Part shown: positions 26,701 through 38,550 of the stretch, in pieces
Position numbering within the stretch: the stretch's first letter is position 1
How the letters are laid out: every line of letters starts with the position of its first letter
Assembly (NCBI GenBank): GCA_034620365.1
Contig: JAQGEQ010000354.1
Coordinates: forward strand, 1,364,001 to 1,428,000
Length of the DNA stretch: 64,000 nucleotides
Origin: Pegea sp. RAD2-039
Taxonomy: Eukaryota; Chordata; Thaliacea; Salpida; Salpidae
Direction of reading: 5' to 3'
The notes under the pieces: model-generated
Told to the model about the DNA's origin: nothing
What the model saw: only the letters and a program-made list of their open reading frames with translations
Databases searched by the model: none
Made by a program: the position numbers and the translations under genes

Positions 26701-29700
26701 CACTTATCTTGTTCGTTTAATTGATCTTTATTACTTGCAGCCCTTTTATGCCATGTTTAACTTGAAGAGTCGAAAAGTTATTTCATATACAGCTACAGCA
26801 GTGTGGTCAATACCAGCAATTTTTGTACTTATAGCTACTAACGTGAATCAGAAATCTATGATGGATTTGAATTACTGTCAGAAAAGTATTTTATAAAAGA
26901 AAAGTTGCAAAAATTATTCTATTTTTTGTTAGGTGCTGGGTTAAACGGGAATATATTATGCCTGTGGTTACAACTCCTATTGCTGTGGTGCTTACGATCA
27001 ATATAGTATTATTATCTTGCATTTTCTATGTTATTAAGTGCAAAAAGATACCGGCTTCTATTGCTTCTGCAAATCGAAATGTTGTAAGTGTTTTTTTCTA
27101 TTGAATATTTGATTTTCATTTATTTATTCATTTAACATATGACTGCAAATGATAAGTTATGTAGATCTTATTGCAAATACTAAACAACTATTAGGGTTCA
27201 TAAGTACCACAGTTAAAGATAAGCAGTGTAGAAAAATTAAGCAATCATTATCATTTGTCAACAAATTACTCAAGTTATAAAATTAAGAAATAATTTTAAG
27301 GAGGTGACAGAATTTGTTGTAATAATTGAATTTAGAAGAAGATTGTACATCGTGGTTACCCTATTGAAAAAGTTGTTACTCCGGTGGGTGTTATCAAAGT
27401 TATTATATGGTTTAATTTTAAACGATCAACTTCTAAGGACATATGAAAGATTGCAATCTTCAAAGAAGATGAAAAAATCATAATTTCAAACAATAGTACG
27501 AGGTCGAAGAAAAGACATCGGTATCACAGGGATTCTAAGTTAGATTTGTATAATAGTCTTAGTACAAGGAAAAGGGCATGTCACATCTAAAGAAAGCTTT
27601 TCTAGTAAATGATCTTTGAATGGTCAAGCTTTCAAATCTATTTTTCAAGATGAGGACTGCATACAGAGGAGGTAAAGTTTAATTTGAGATGAATGTATGT
27701 GATGATATTCCAAGCAATGATAAATAATGAGAGTTTTAGTAATTTGTGGTCTTAAAAAGATTTAGGAGCCTGATATAAAGCAACTGAACCAGTTTTAAAC
27801 CAGTAGTTTACGTGATGAGCCCACTTTAAATGTAGTTAATAATAAATTGTATAAAGATTCCTGCCTACATGAGATTTGAAACTAATTAGATTATTTACTG
27901 AGGAATATATCCACTGATGGAGACAAGATAACGGCTGATAAACGGAAGATTAAAAAGTATGCTGCTGTAGAGAAGATGAAGCAGTATTTTTTATAAAAGA
28001 GTCTATTCAAAGATTAGACGAAAGTAGTTCATAAAAGAGATTGTTCGGCGGCTTAGTACCTTATTTTATCTCCTTTTATAGGCTGGGATAATGATGGAAC
28101 TCTTTTATTGAATAATTATATGGAAGGAAACGAAGAATTAAAAATGTGTAATTCAGGATGCATAATAGAAAATACTCAGTTCAATGAAATAGGAAGAACT
28201 TTGTTTAGGTGTACGAGTTACTTTGCCTTTAATATTGTGGACGGTAGGACCAGTGATTACAGAATCATCGTTAAGATTGAATTTCTTGTCTTTGTTGAAG
28301 AATTTTCGAAAACTAATTTAACTTTTCAAGATCAATGAGATATATACTTTCATCAATAAGGATGATTATGAATTTAACTTAAATTTATAGAATCATACGA
28401 TGAGCAACTGTCACTCTCTCTGGAATACTATCATTTATCAGCTTCAATTTCATTTTCTTTATACTTAAGCTTGTATTTTACTCTATAGAAATTTCTGACT
28501 TTATATTTTTTTATAAGAGATACTTTCCATTTCATACCTTTGAAGTGAAGTTTTAAAACGATTGAGATGAGAGGACTGAATAGAAGAAACATTTATTAAG
28601 TCTTGGGATATTGTAAAATAAAGGATCCAAAATGCAACCTTTGGAATGAATGACTACATGAATGTATCGAGTTAGAGAATTAGTAGTTGTAAAATTGAGT
28701 AAGGCTTCATGAGCACAGTCGTTTAAGAGGAATAGTCTAATCTATTCGAGAAGATTAAACTTCCCCAGCAAGTTAAAAGAAATGTCATTAGGAATAGTAT
28801 TACAAATAATGTTGAGATTTTGGAGTTTATTTCTGGTTGATTAATTTAAGAGTTTCATGCTAATTGGAATATCATGGGAAAATATTGAACCAACTCGATA
28901 AAACAGCTTGACATCGGTCGTCAACAGTATGTACCCGACTGACTTTTGGAAATTAGAAGATATTACCTTGTATTAAGAGTTGCATCATCTGTAACAGACT
29001 TTGTGATGTGAATGATACATACAAAAGAGATTATGGTTCTTAGAAGAAGTTTTAGCTTAAGATTTTATAACTGAGGCAATTTTTGAAAAAACAGCCTTTA
29101 AGTTGAAGTAACTTTATTGATCTGTTTGAAAATTTAAGTTTTTTTTGGTTACGGCAGTATATAAGAGCTTTACTTTCATTTTTCAAGTTTTAAAACTCAG
29201 TTTGAATCTTGGAGCTTAGCAAACGACAACTACTTCCAACTACTCGTCTGTTTTTAACATACTTTTGAAATGACTCCGTCTTTTGCAGTACTTCCGCTAT
29301 ACTCCTGATAAATATTCATCTTTGATCTCATTTAAGGATACATTCAAAGACACACAGACGGATATTTTTCAATAAGACTGAATTGGCTTCATAGAAATGA
29401 ATATATTCATAAAATTGAATACTTGTAAACAAAACTCCAGTAGAGTTCTATATAAACATAGTCCTAATAATGCTTTGGTTTTTATCCTAAAAAACATAAT
29501 TGATCTTTTTTGCAGAAAAATAAGACTAGAGCGCTTATCTTCGGAACGATACTATTTTGTTCAATTGGAGGAATTTGGATAGTTTATTTACTTTTATTAC
29601 CTTTTAAAATACAAGGAAACGCAACATTTAGTACATTTATACGGATTTTTCAATCTTTTCAAGGTAGTTGATCTTTTATTAAAGCTGAAAATTTAAACTT

Positions 29701-29906
29701 GTGACCAATTATTTTTCAAGTATTGATGTATCTAAGACTTTCATAATTATCTTTTTCACTAAAACTTAATAATTTGTAAATTTTCAGCATTTTAATTCGA
29801 GTATTTTGTTTCAGGGTTTATTTTCTTCATCTTTTTCTTCATTCAAACGCATGACTTAAAGAAAGTTTTTGAAAGAATCAGAAATGTTATAAAAATTAAA
29901 AAATAG
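23784..29906 (+). CDS. Adhesion-type GPCR with HormR and degenerate GPS
   Basis: A class B2-like seven-transmembrane receptor; the ligand is unknown. Exons: 23784-23835 (signal peptide), 23955-24086, 24156-24241, 24328-24474, 24523-24596, 24701-24813, 24970-25116, 25248-25417, 25469-25612, 25689-25813, 26412-26637, 26741-26885, 26933-27083, 29516-29663, 29815-29906; about 650 residues. Exons 2-3 form a hormone-receptor domain (C...FNGVWKDPEW..C). Exons 4-9 look like a GAIN region ending in a GPS ('NCTFWNQTNNTW', 'ALCYLNNSTYFAS'). Transmembrane segments: TM1 exon 10, TM2-3 exon 11, TM4 exon 12, TM5 exon 13, TM6-7 exons 14-15, with 'FQSFQGFIFF' in TM7. The usual His-Leu/Thr self-cleavage site is Asn-Ser-Thr, so cleavage is unlikely. 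Exon 12 ends in phase 1 but exon 13 needs phase 2, so a base is lost or gained there, or a splice site is unusual. Introns 10 and 13 hold antisense remnants. Confidence 0.82.
25985..26340 (-). pseudogene. Antisense remnant in GPCR intron 10, family 2 copy 1
   Basis: The minus strand keeps a 111-codon open frame (25991-26326) with 'SFKINLINNFNNTSC' and 'GVTTIRNLSLL'. The same segment order occurs in intron 13 of the same gene at about 27200-27660, as 'SFKIKPYNNFDNT' and 'RVTTMYNLL' with stops. I do not recognise the protein. The shared protein-level pattern suggests a once-coding family rather than simple non-coding repeats. Confidence 0.5.
27190..29100 (-). pseudogene. Antisense decayed gene in GPCR intron 13, family 2 copy 2
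   Basis: Reading the minus strand from about 29000 to 27200 gives coding-like runs broken by stops. Around 28560-28900 it reads 'KLQNLNIICNTIPNDISFNL', 'LLNDCAHEALLNFTT' and 'LFYNIPRLNKCFFYS', with leucine spacing like leucine-rich repeats. Around 27200-27600 it matches the intron 10 copy. Complexity and G+C are above those of the other introns. It may be a decayed F-box/LRR-type gene, but that is only a guess from leucine spacing. Its position explains why this intron (27084-29515) is 2.4 kb when the others are under 0.6 kb. Confidence 0.4.
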
Positions 29907-29990
29907 CAAAACTAAGATAGCTAGCTACAAGTTTTGATAATTATTCGATATTTATTTTGTATAAACAAAATTTGTTAACCAAATATAAAA

Positions 29991-29996
29991 AATAAA
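29991..29996 (+). promoter_or_regulatory. Possible poly(A) signal of the GPCR gene
   Basis: AATAAA 85 bases past the GPCR stop at 29904-29906. It is the first good hexamer downstream; chance occurrence is common here. Confidence 0.35.
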
Positions 29997-30294
29997 ATGT
30001 TAAGATTGAATTTGTGATATTTTGTAAATTGGTTTGAACTTTGAGATGAATTTATTGAAAGAACTTTACTTCACTACATGAAGCTACTCAAATGAAATCA
30101 GTTTTGCTGATCAGAAAATAAATATTGAATACATCACTACCTGAAGTAACTCAAAAACTAAATAGCAGAATTTCATCTTACTGCACAATTAGTTTGTATC
30201 AAAAACTTTTTATGATGTTGGACTTTCTAATTGGATTTGAATATGGATAACTTTTTTGATATTCTAATGATAAAGAAACTGGAAGAAAGATTAA
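29997..30294. other. Gap between convergent GPCR and SHOC1-like genes
   Basis: About 300 bases between two genes that end towards each other. A short motif 'cttcactacatgaagc' at about 30070 also occurs near 19904. Nothing else is visible. Confidence 0.45.
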
Positions 30295-33200
30295 TTATTG
30301 AAACACAAGTTTTGTTTGTCCCCCTGCCGATCCTTTAACTTTTTCATAAGTTAGAAATTTCTTTTTTGCCGAAGAGTTCATCATAACATGATTAATGTTT
30401 CTTCGACTCTGTTGTCGATAATTTGAAGTAAGCTGCTTACTTTCTAATAAACAATAATTTTTTATCAAATTCTTCAGTGCATTAACATATTTAACTCACT
30501 ATTGACTACTTCGGTTTGGTTGGTGTACAGATGAGTTCTATCTCGTTTGTTAGACGAAACTGACTGTTTAAATCAATATTTTAATTGATTTGAAAGTGAT
30601 GTAAGTACAAACCTTTAATAAATGATGCTTGTGTAAGTTTGCTTGACTGAAAAATAATTGTCTATATAAAAACTTGAAATAAAATGGAAGTTTATAAAAT
30701 TACCCCTGCTTTTGAAGATTACGTTGATATTGAAGATTATAACTCTCTGCTGACATAAAGATCACATTTTATATAAATTAATTTGACAACTTCTAATAAA
30801 CTAGCCTTGTGTCTTTCTATTATCTTTTTGCTGATTAATTTGAGATTGTAGATTTCTACTGACTTCTGTTAATAGCTGATCTACATCAAGATGAAACATT
30901 CCATGAAACCAACAATCAATTAAATTAATAAATAAAGAATATAAATTGTACTCAAAGGAACTTATCATGATTTTTGAGAAGAAATGTTCTATTTTATACG
31001 ATCTGGAGTTTTCAAAATTTTATCAGTTATATAACCAACGTGTTTTAAGGTCTCTGTGATCTTCCAATTTTTGAGGATTCGGCTCTTTTCGTCGTTTAAT
31101 TGATATTTGATCAAGATCAAACCGACTACTAGTTGAAGAAGGGACATTTTCAATATCATGGGCAGAAATCTGAATAAAATAAACTTCAATTGCAGATATA
31201 GATGATAATTTGCAAATAAATTTTGTAAAAAATTTTCAAAGTATTCAAAGTCATAAAAATATTGATTGAAATTAGATACCTGCAAAGAATCAGAAGAAAT
31301 TAATTTGAAATCATCTACAGATCTCCATATAGAAGACTGTTTCGAAACTTCTTTCTTCTTCTGTTCTTTACTTTTATTTAAAACATTCTTCATTTGATGA
31401 ATATTTGACAAAAAGTTCTAAATATAATTTCATTTTGATCACCAAATTGTTGTTTTGAATAATTTAATAAACTAATATTAAAAACTTTTTAAAAATTTGA
31501 TTAAAAATTAACTTTATAGTTTAAAATATCAAATATCAATCACATTAAATCATGTCAAGAAGATAAGACTTTTAAGAAGATATTTTTGCGTTGTGATTAT
31601 TATTGAATTAATAAAATAATAAATAGTTTTTATTATCGTTTCATCTGATCAGACGAAAACAATAAATGTGTTTTTCGGAAGATTTGAATGAGTTTTGTAA
31701 ATGTGAAAAATATTTAGATTTTACAGTAAAGAGCTATCTCAAAAGAACATTTATAAAAAGTCTCAGGGTTTATACAAAAGAACTGAATAATATAATAGAT
31801 GAAATGACTGTTTAAAGAAGAGAAAGATGTTTGCTTCTATTCTATTCAAGATCTATTTGAACAAGAGAACAATGAAATAAAAGTGAAAAAAGTTTTTGTA
31901 AAGACTTAATAAAAGAATAATCACTAAGTGAAGACAACTTTCTAGATGAAAAGAAACTAGTTAATCTGTTTAACGAAATGAAAATTGTCTAGCTCTTATC
32001 GCTAAAAGTATTTAAATACAAAAATGAATTTAAAGGATATTCAACTTTTAAAACACAGAAAGACATAAAGATGAAGATTTACCAAAAAATTAGTAAAATT
32101 ATAGAGTTAAAAAATGATTAGTTTTAAAGGTCTGTTTAAATTGAATAAATAAAAAAGTTAAACACTTGTAGAATTCTTGAATTGATTTCTGGCAGAAGTG
32201 TTTCAAGTTCAACTGATGTTAAAGAATAAATTTGTTCCAATGTTACAACTGATAAAATGTAATTTGCAGAATAAATGTTGATACATGGAAATAAGAGAAG
32301 AAACTGTTGTTGTGGGTCGGTTTTTGAGTTCAATCTGTTGTAATTAAAGATCAAAATAATTAATACTTTATATCTTGATTAATTTAGAAGAATTTATTTA
32401 TAATTATCAATCATAATGATGTTTAAAAAAGAAATTTTTTAATTCTTACATCTTATTATAAGTTTCTGTCACAAGATGGTGCTGTTGCGCTAAGCGATTG
32501 ATCAAATTTGCTAAATTTTCAGAACCATTTGAAATTTGTGAATCAATCTTTAAATAATTTGATAAATTTCCAATAAATTCATTAAAATAAAATAAGTTAA
32601 AACTTACTGTGAATCCAAAATGGTCAAATTGTTTAAGTAAAAGTGCGAATTCACCAAAATAAACAAATCTTTTATCTACGCATTCACTACTTCAACAAAA
32701 GTTTGAATTAACTCAAATTTTCAAAGAAATTAAATAGATATTTACCTGTTTGTATCTATACTGAAATTATTAAACTGAAATATCAGATGGCATTTTGTAA
32801 ATTTATGTTTCAATGCGATTAATTTTTTGGTTAGTTTCATAAAATTCTCTTCATCACCTAAAATAAAGTTTCAACTTTCAAAGTGACCATCTGTTGTATT
32901 TTCAAGTTGGTAACGACCAATTTAATCAATAATTTATATATAAACTGAACTACCAAGAGCTTGAAAATCTTGTAACAATATACAAGCATGTTGATTTAAC
33001 ACAATGTCTGGGTTTTGGATTGTACTTGAACATACTTCATACTGGTTTTCAATGACTAAAAAATTAAATCTAAAAAAGCAAAAATTGAATAAGTCACGCT
33101 GTTATATAAAAGAAATTGAAGGTGGTAGTTCACTTGAAAAACTTATTCAATTCTCTACTTGTGTGTGTTTTTAACTTACTTGATTTTGAGTGTATGTAAT

Positions 33201-35590
33201 AACTCTCTGTCAGATACTACTTGGTTAGAAGCAAGCAAAAGTCTGCAATTATTGATGGAGTCAACATTGGAAACAGCTGTTGTTTCCAGATCTGAATCAG
33301 GACTGAAAAAAAAACATCTTAAAATTTGAATTAATTTGAAATAAATTAAAAAATTTTGATTCAATTACTAAGAATATTTCAAAATAATTCAATTAAAACA
33401 TGTTTTTCAAATATTCCAATTTGCAGAGGTTGGTTTTGCAAATATATTTGCAAATTTAATGAAGATTGTACTAAAGAGTTAGTGAGTGAATCTAGAGAGT
33501 ATTGAGATGAATGTTATCATGATGAACAAACGCAACCAATATTCAATCATGGAATAAAATTGCTAAAAATATTTCTTGGTTTAAATAAAATGTAGAAAAA
33601 TTATAAAAATACAAACACTAATGCTTGAAATTGAATATAATTGATTGAATTTTGTCTTGAAATGATTTTTAAAGGTGAATTTTGTTGATATTCAAACTCA
33701 ATAAGATGTGAGAAGTTTTTCCAATTCATATTTCTTGTAATCATCTTTTCACTAACAATCAGGACATTTATGCTGAAAGAAATTTAAAATATGAAACCAA
33801 ATCTGCGAAAAGTCATATTCGTAAATTTTGAAACTAAAAGACTTTTAACAATTATTGCAAACGTTGTAAAATAACCAGAATATTTGAATCAAACTTCTGA
33901 TAATTTCAAAAGGTGCTTACAATGAGAAAAATTATTAAAAGGTGCTGATTAATGCTGATAATTTTAGTTGATTACCTTGCTAATGATTGATAAACTTGTT
34001 CAAATTTAAAAGATTTTTTATCAGCAGCTATAACTTTCAGTTGCAAATGCTTTAGTGCGTTCAATGATTTACATATACACATGAATAGGTACGAACAGTA
34101 GGTTTTGCACACAATCAAAACTTTAAAATCTACCAATTCATCACGTGACCGCGCTTGTTCATTCTCTATTACAGATTTTAACTCGGCCAGCTTCGGGTTG
34201 TTAAACAAAGTCTGTAAATATTTATAGTTATATATAAACCGGATACAAGTTAACTAGTTTCTAACATAAAAATGTTTGGAAATACATATTCTAACTTTTA
34301 CTTAAAGTTTGATGTAAATATTTAATCTCTTAATGTACATACATCTATTTCTTCATGCTTAGGTAAGAATCCTTTAAATTTGTTTAACAGATCTTTAAGT
34401 AGATTTATGTATGTAGCTACTATTTGAGACTTGCTGTAAATTTGAGATCTTAAAGCTTGATCCACGACTTTATGAAGATTATCTAAAGTCAATAATTAAA
34501 AAGATTTTAGATGGTGACTAAATGTGCTAAAACTTCATAATTTTTACATATAGGAAGTAAAAACCTACTTAATGAGGAAATACAAGACACTTCAAGCATT
34601 TGATGATAGACTAAAACGACTTGTTTGAATATTTCAAGTAAGTAACCACCGGTCATAGTCTTTTCAGTGATTCCATTATCCTGCAATTTAACGAAATTTG
34701 AATACAAGTTTCTATAGAAAATTGCTACTAGAAAACTCAACTTTTAATACTTGTTGATATTTTTTACAAAACAAATCAGCTTTCGGCGGTGTAATTGTGG
34801 TTAGCTGACTATTATTTGGTATCAGATTTCTTTTTTTTAACTCATCAAGTATAGGTTGAATTTCGTTAACAAAAAGCTGAAGCAATTTCAAAGTATTTCC
34901 TGCTTAAAGCAATTTTTATAGATTAAACTCTACAACTTTAGTCATCAAATTTTTTCAACTCTTCAAAACTTTTAAATGAATTTTGAAATTAAATGTGCAA
35001 TAAATAAATGATGTTAAACCATACAAACTAAAATTAGAACAACTCAGTAACCTAACCTTTAAGATAAACTTGTATAACCTTTTCAACGGGTTTTATAAGT
35101 TCACTAGCAGATAAAACACCACCTGCATCAGTTATAATTATTTTCTCAGGACACACTACATCCGGACTAGCGTCTGATTTAGATAACCATAAAAATCAGT
35201 TGTTAATTTTGTGCGTTAAATTAACTTAAAAAATTATTTAAATTGTTAAAAAGTTTTTAAAAGACTTTAAATAAAATTAAATACTTTTCAATTTATTGTT
35301 TAAAAAGATTTCTTCTGAATCTGGAACTTTCATATAATCGGTTTCAGATACTGAATGTTCTTGAGTAACAGGAACAATTGCATCTTCATCTACAGAAAAA
35401 CTAGCTTCTTAATTTTTGATTCAGTGTATATTAAAGTAAATTTATAACAAAACTATACAAAAAACTCACTTCTAAATGATATCTTAGGGCAATTTACAGA
35501 TGAAACTTGGAGTTTGTCATTAGCTCGTAACTTGATAAAGTTATGCAAATCATGAGAAACTACAAACTGATCCTCATCAGCTTTGTTCAT
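30295..35590 (-). CDS. SHOC1: SHOC1/ZIP2-like XPF-family meiotic protein
   Basis: SHOC1 (yeast Zip2) is an XPF-like protein that promotes meiotic crossovers. Minus-strand exons: 35470-35590, 35285-35407, 35057-35173, 34742-34899, 34548-34680, 34343-34482, 33976-34211, about 33619-33772, 33180-33302, 32954-33069, 32746-32857, 32608-32689, 32450-32547, 32166-32334, 31280-31417, 31040-31169, 30806-30880, 30704-30746, 30295-30439; about 800 residues. Phase closes except between exons 8 and 9, where an extra small exon may be missing. The 'FLVIENQYEV', 'HKFTKCHLIFQF' and 'DKRFVYFGEFALLLKQF' run fits a degenerate XPF nuclease core without its catalytic acids. Exon 14 ('DPQQQFLLLFPCINIYSANY' to 'LLPEIN') is a helix-hairpin-helix pair. 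The end 'LTYEKVKG...GQTKLVF' is a distinctive tail. The last but one intron would need a GC donor. The family call rests on domain order; another XPF/HhH protein is possible. Confidence 0.58.
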
Positions 35591-38550
35591 TTTGTAAGGA
35601 CTTTTAAAAATTTCCAATGTCTTCAATACGTTATAGAAAGAAATCAAAGAATAAAAGTTCTTAACAACACTTTGAAATGTAAGTTTTTAATTGTAAAGTA
35701 GAAAAAAATTTGAATAAAAAACTATATTCTGTTTAAAACAAGTTTTAATGGGAAGTAGATGCGGTGACAGTAAAAAGAAATTATGCTTATTTCTTAAATT
35801 GAAAGAAATGCAGATCTTATTTCTTTAGTTGCTTTACATTTTATACGGAACTTAATTTATATTATTAATAACTCTCATTATTTAAAGTAATTAAAAAATA
35901 AATTAACATAATAAATTGAAGACTAAATAATTAAATTTGGATTTATTAGTTTACAAACTATCAATTATGGTGATAATTACAACGGCTGAAAATGAAATAG
36001 TTCAATAAACACACGAAGAACAAATTTCATAAATCATTTTTTAAAATAAGAATTACTTCGAAAGAAATTTGATCTTAAACACTAACTCCACAAGGTATAA
36101 TAGAAAGAAAAATTTTTTTTTGAAATTGTAAATAGCAGATTTTCAACTTACAAAAAGATAGTAGTTTTGTAATATTTTATAATAATTTTTCGTAAATAGC
36201 TTTTGTTTGCAAAATCTTTGAACAATAAGTCTATAAGTTAAAAATATAAATTAAATAATGATGGTTAGATATTGGAATAAAAAGGAAATTAAAAATTAAA
36301 GTTATTTATTTGTCTGAAAAAAAGAAAACTACTTTAAAGGAAAAACTTTTGAAAGCGTAAAAGTAACAATAGTGGTTTAATATTTGAATAATAAAATTAT
36401 TTAAATATTTTTCAACGTTTTAAACAACAACGTCAAAGCTACAAAAAGAGAAATTTTAGAAAATTGTATATCTCAGCAGCTTAAATATTGTAAAAATCAA
36501 AATTCTTGACTGCAAAGAACTTTTAAAATATTTTTTTATATTTAAACAAAATCTAATATTGTAATTTAATCAGAAATACTAAATACTGGTGTAAATTAAA
36601 ACTAAATTAAAAAGCCTTATTTATAATTGATTAATTAACTTTTAGTCATAGTAAGAATAAATGTTTCTCTAGCAATTATATAACATGTACACTTTGAAAG
36701 AGACTAAATTTTATCTTACAAGTGTCAATTATTATCTTAAAAACCAGTTTTTAAACCAATTTGTTAAAAATAACAAATATAAGAAGTAATAAGAATTCAA
36801 TTAAAACCTTATAAACTAACGCTAAAATTGAAAAATGTGAAACTGCACGCTTCACTGGTTTTCTACAAAGTTTGTTTAAAGCAACAATTTTAGCGATTCA
36901 TATGTTTCAATGTAAATATTAAAAACTTCATGAACTTCCATTTGATTTTATGATATCGTTTAAGATTTTATTAGTTTTTTTTTCTGTTTTAGATGTCTTA
37001 GCAACATTAATATAAAAAGGAAACAGAATATTGATAATTTTTTTAACATTAAAAGATAAAATTTCAAAAGATTTCAATTTTCAAATCGTATTCATTATTT
37101 TTATAAAAGTATAGAGAACTAAGTAGTCTTAGTCTGCTGTCTCCAGGCTATAATAGTGTAGAAGAAATTAGATATAAAAATTGACGATTACTTTTTAAAT
37201 TTGTAGAGGAAAAAAAATTATTTTTTGACATTTGTCAAAGTGAAAACTTTTGGTAAATTGAAACATTCATGAGTAATTGTTTTTGTAGTTTGTATTTTTT
37301 GTAGGATTTGCACAAATTACAGATCCTGTGGTAATTCAAAAGAATTTTTAACATAAAACTCCTAGTCCATGTTTGTTTGTATAAAACTTGTTTTTTCTTT
37401 TTAAAATTGTATCTTTCTAAATAAATTTAGGAGGGCGTTAATTATTTTACTTGGAAAGGTTTTATTCAGAATTAGATCTCGATGATACTAGTTGATAACT
37501 GGTTACTGTAGACCACATTTTGGTACAATCATATGCAATAGAAGTAGATATTTAACCTTTCTACTGATCCTCATAAAACAAAGATTATTTTAACTCGAAA
37601 TTTTCTCAAGGGACTGAATATCAGCTAACGTTAATAGTGGTGTATCCACTGGAGAATCAGTATTAAGTTTACCATAAAATAATAAATTAATTTTTAATTA
37701 CAGTAGTTCTAGCCTCTTTGATTAAGCTAAAAACACAGATAAAAATATGTTAAGGTTTAAAAATAAATTTTAAGGTTTGAAACAGTAAAAAACAATTCAT
37801 GCTGCTTATATAATACTTTTGTATCAAATCAAGAGACCCCTCTACTATATAATCTGTACATTATATCAAGTTAATATTAGTAATAAGCTAGTCTTATACT
37901 GTTTTTGTAGCAAAAAATAATAAGCAGTTAATTCATCTATACTTTTAATCACAAAATGGTTTCTTTTAATTTACTAGACGTTATATAATTATCAATCCTG
38001 TTTTGATCTTCTTTATAAGTTTTTTTTAGGCAAACAATCACTACAAAATTTGTGACAAATATTTTAAAGTAAATTTTTATTAGTAATAAAGTGTAAGTAA
38101 AAGTAAGGCAACTTACTTATACAATTAAAAAAGATGTAACAAACAATTCATTTTCTCTACATCAGGCTCGGCGCAGATAAAGTCTTATTAAAACTGTTTA
38201 AAATCAATTTTGTAACTTTATAATATTATTATATAGAGCAGTTTCTTTTGATATTTATGTTTAAAAAAAAAATTAAAGTATGAAGGTATTTTCTGAATTA
38301 ATTTAAATAAAATAAGTAATTTTTTATTATTTATATCCGTTGTATAAGATATATTTAAAAATTTATTTTTAATACAAAACTCAATGCAGTAAATTAACGA
38401 AATTACACTTTCACATATTTTGATAAAGTTATAGCCCGGCAAATAAAACTTATCTTTACAAGTCACGTGTTCACCCAACAGTTTTATTAATATAATGGGT
38501 GTGTAGTACTATTAAAAGGTTTGTATCTGCCTGTAGAAGGTTTACCGCGT
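35591..38550. other. AT-rich gap, nothing recognised
   Basis: Between the divergent SHOC1-like and Myc genes. No exon, RNA gene or repeat family was supported. The SHOC1-like start at 35588-35590 could have an upstream non-coding exon here. Confidence 0.5.

Noticed and set aside
28108..28338. Plus-strand 76-codon frame in GPCR intron 13
   Set aside because: It lies within the antisense decayed element, does not fit between GPCR TM5 and TM6, and has no splice sites that would join it in phase.
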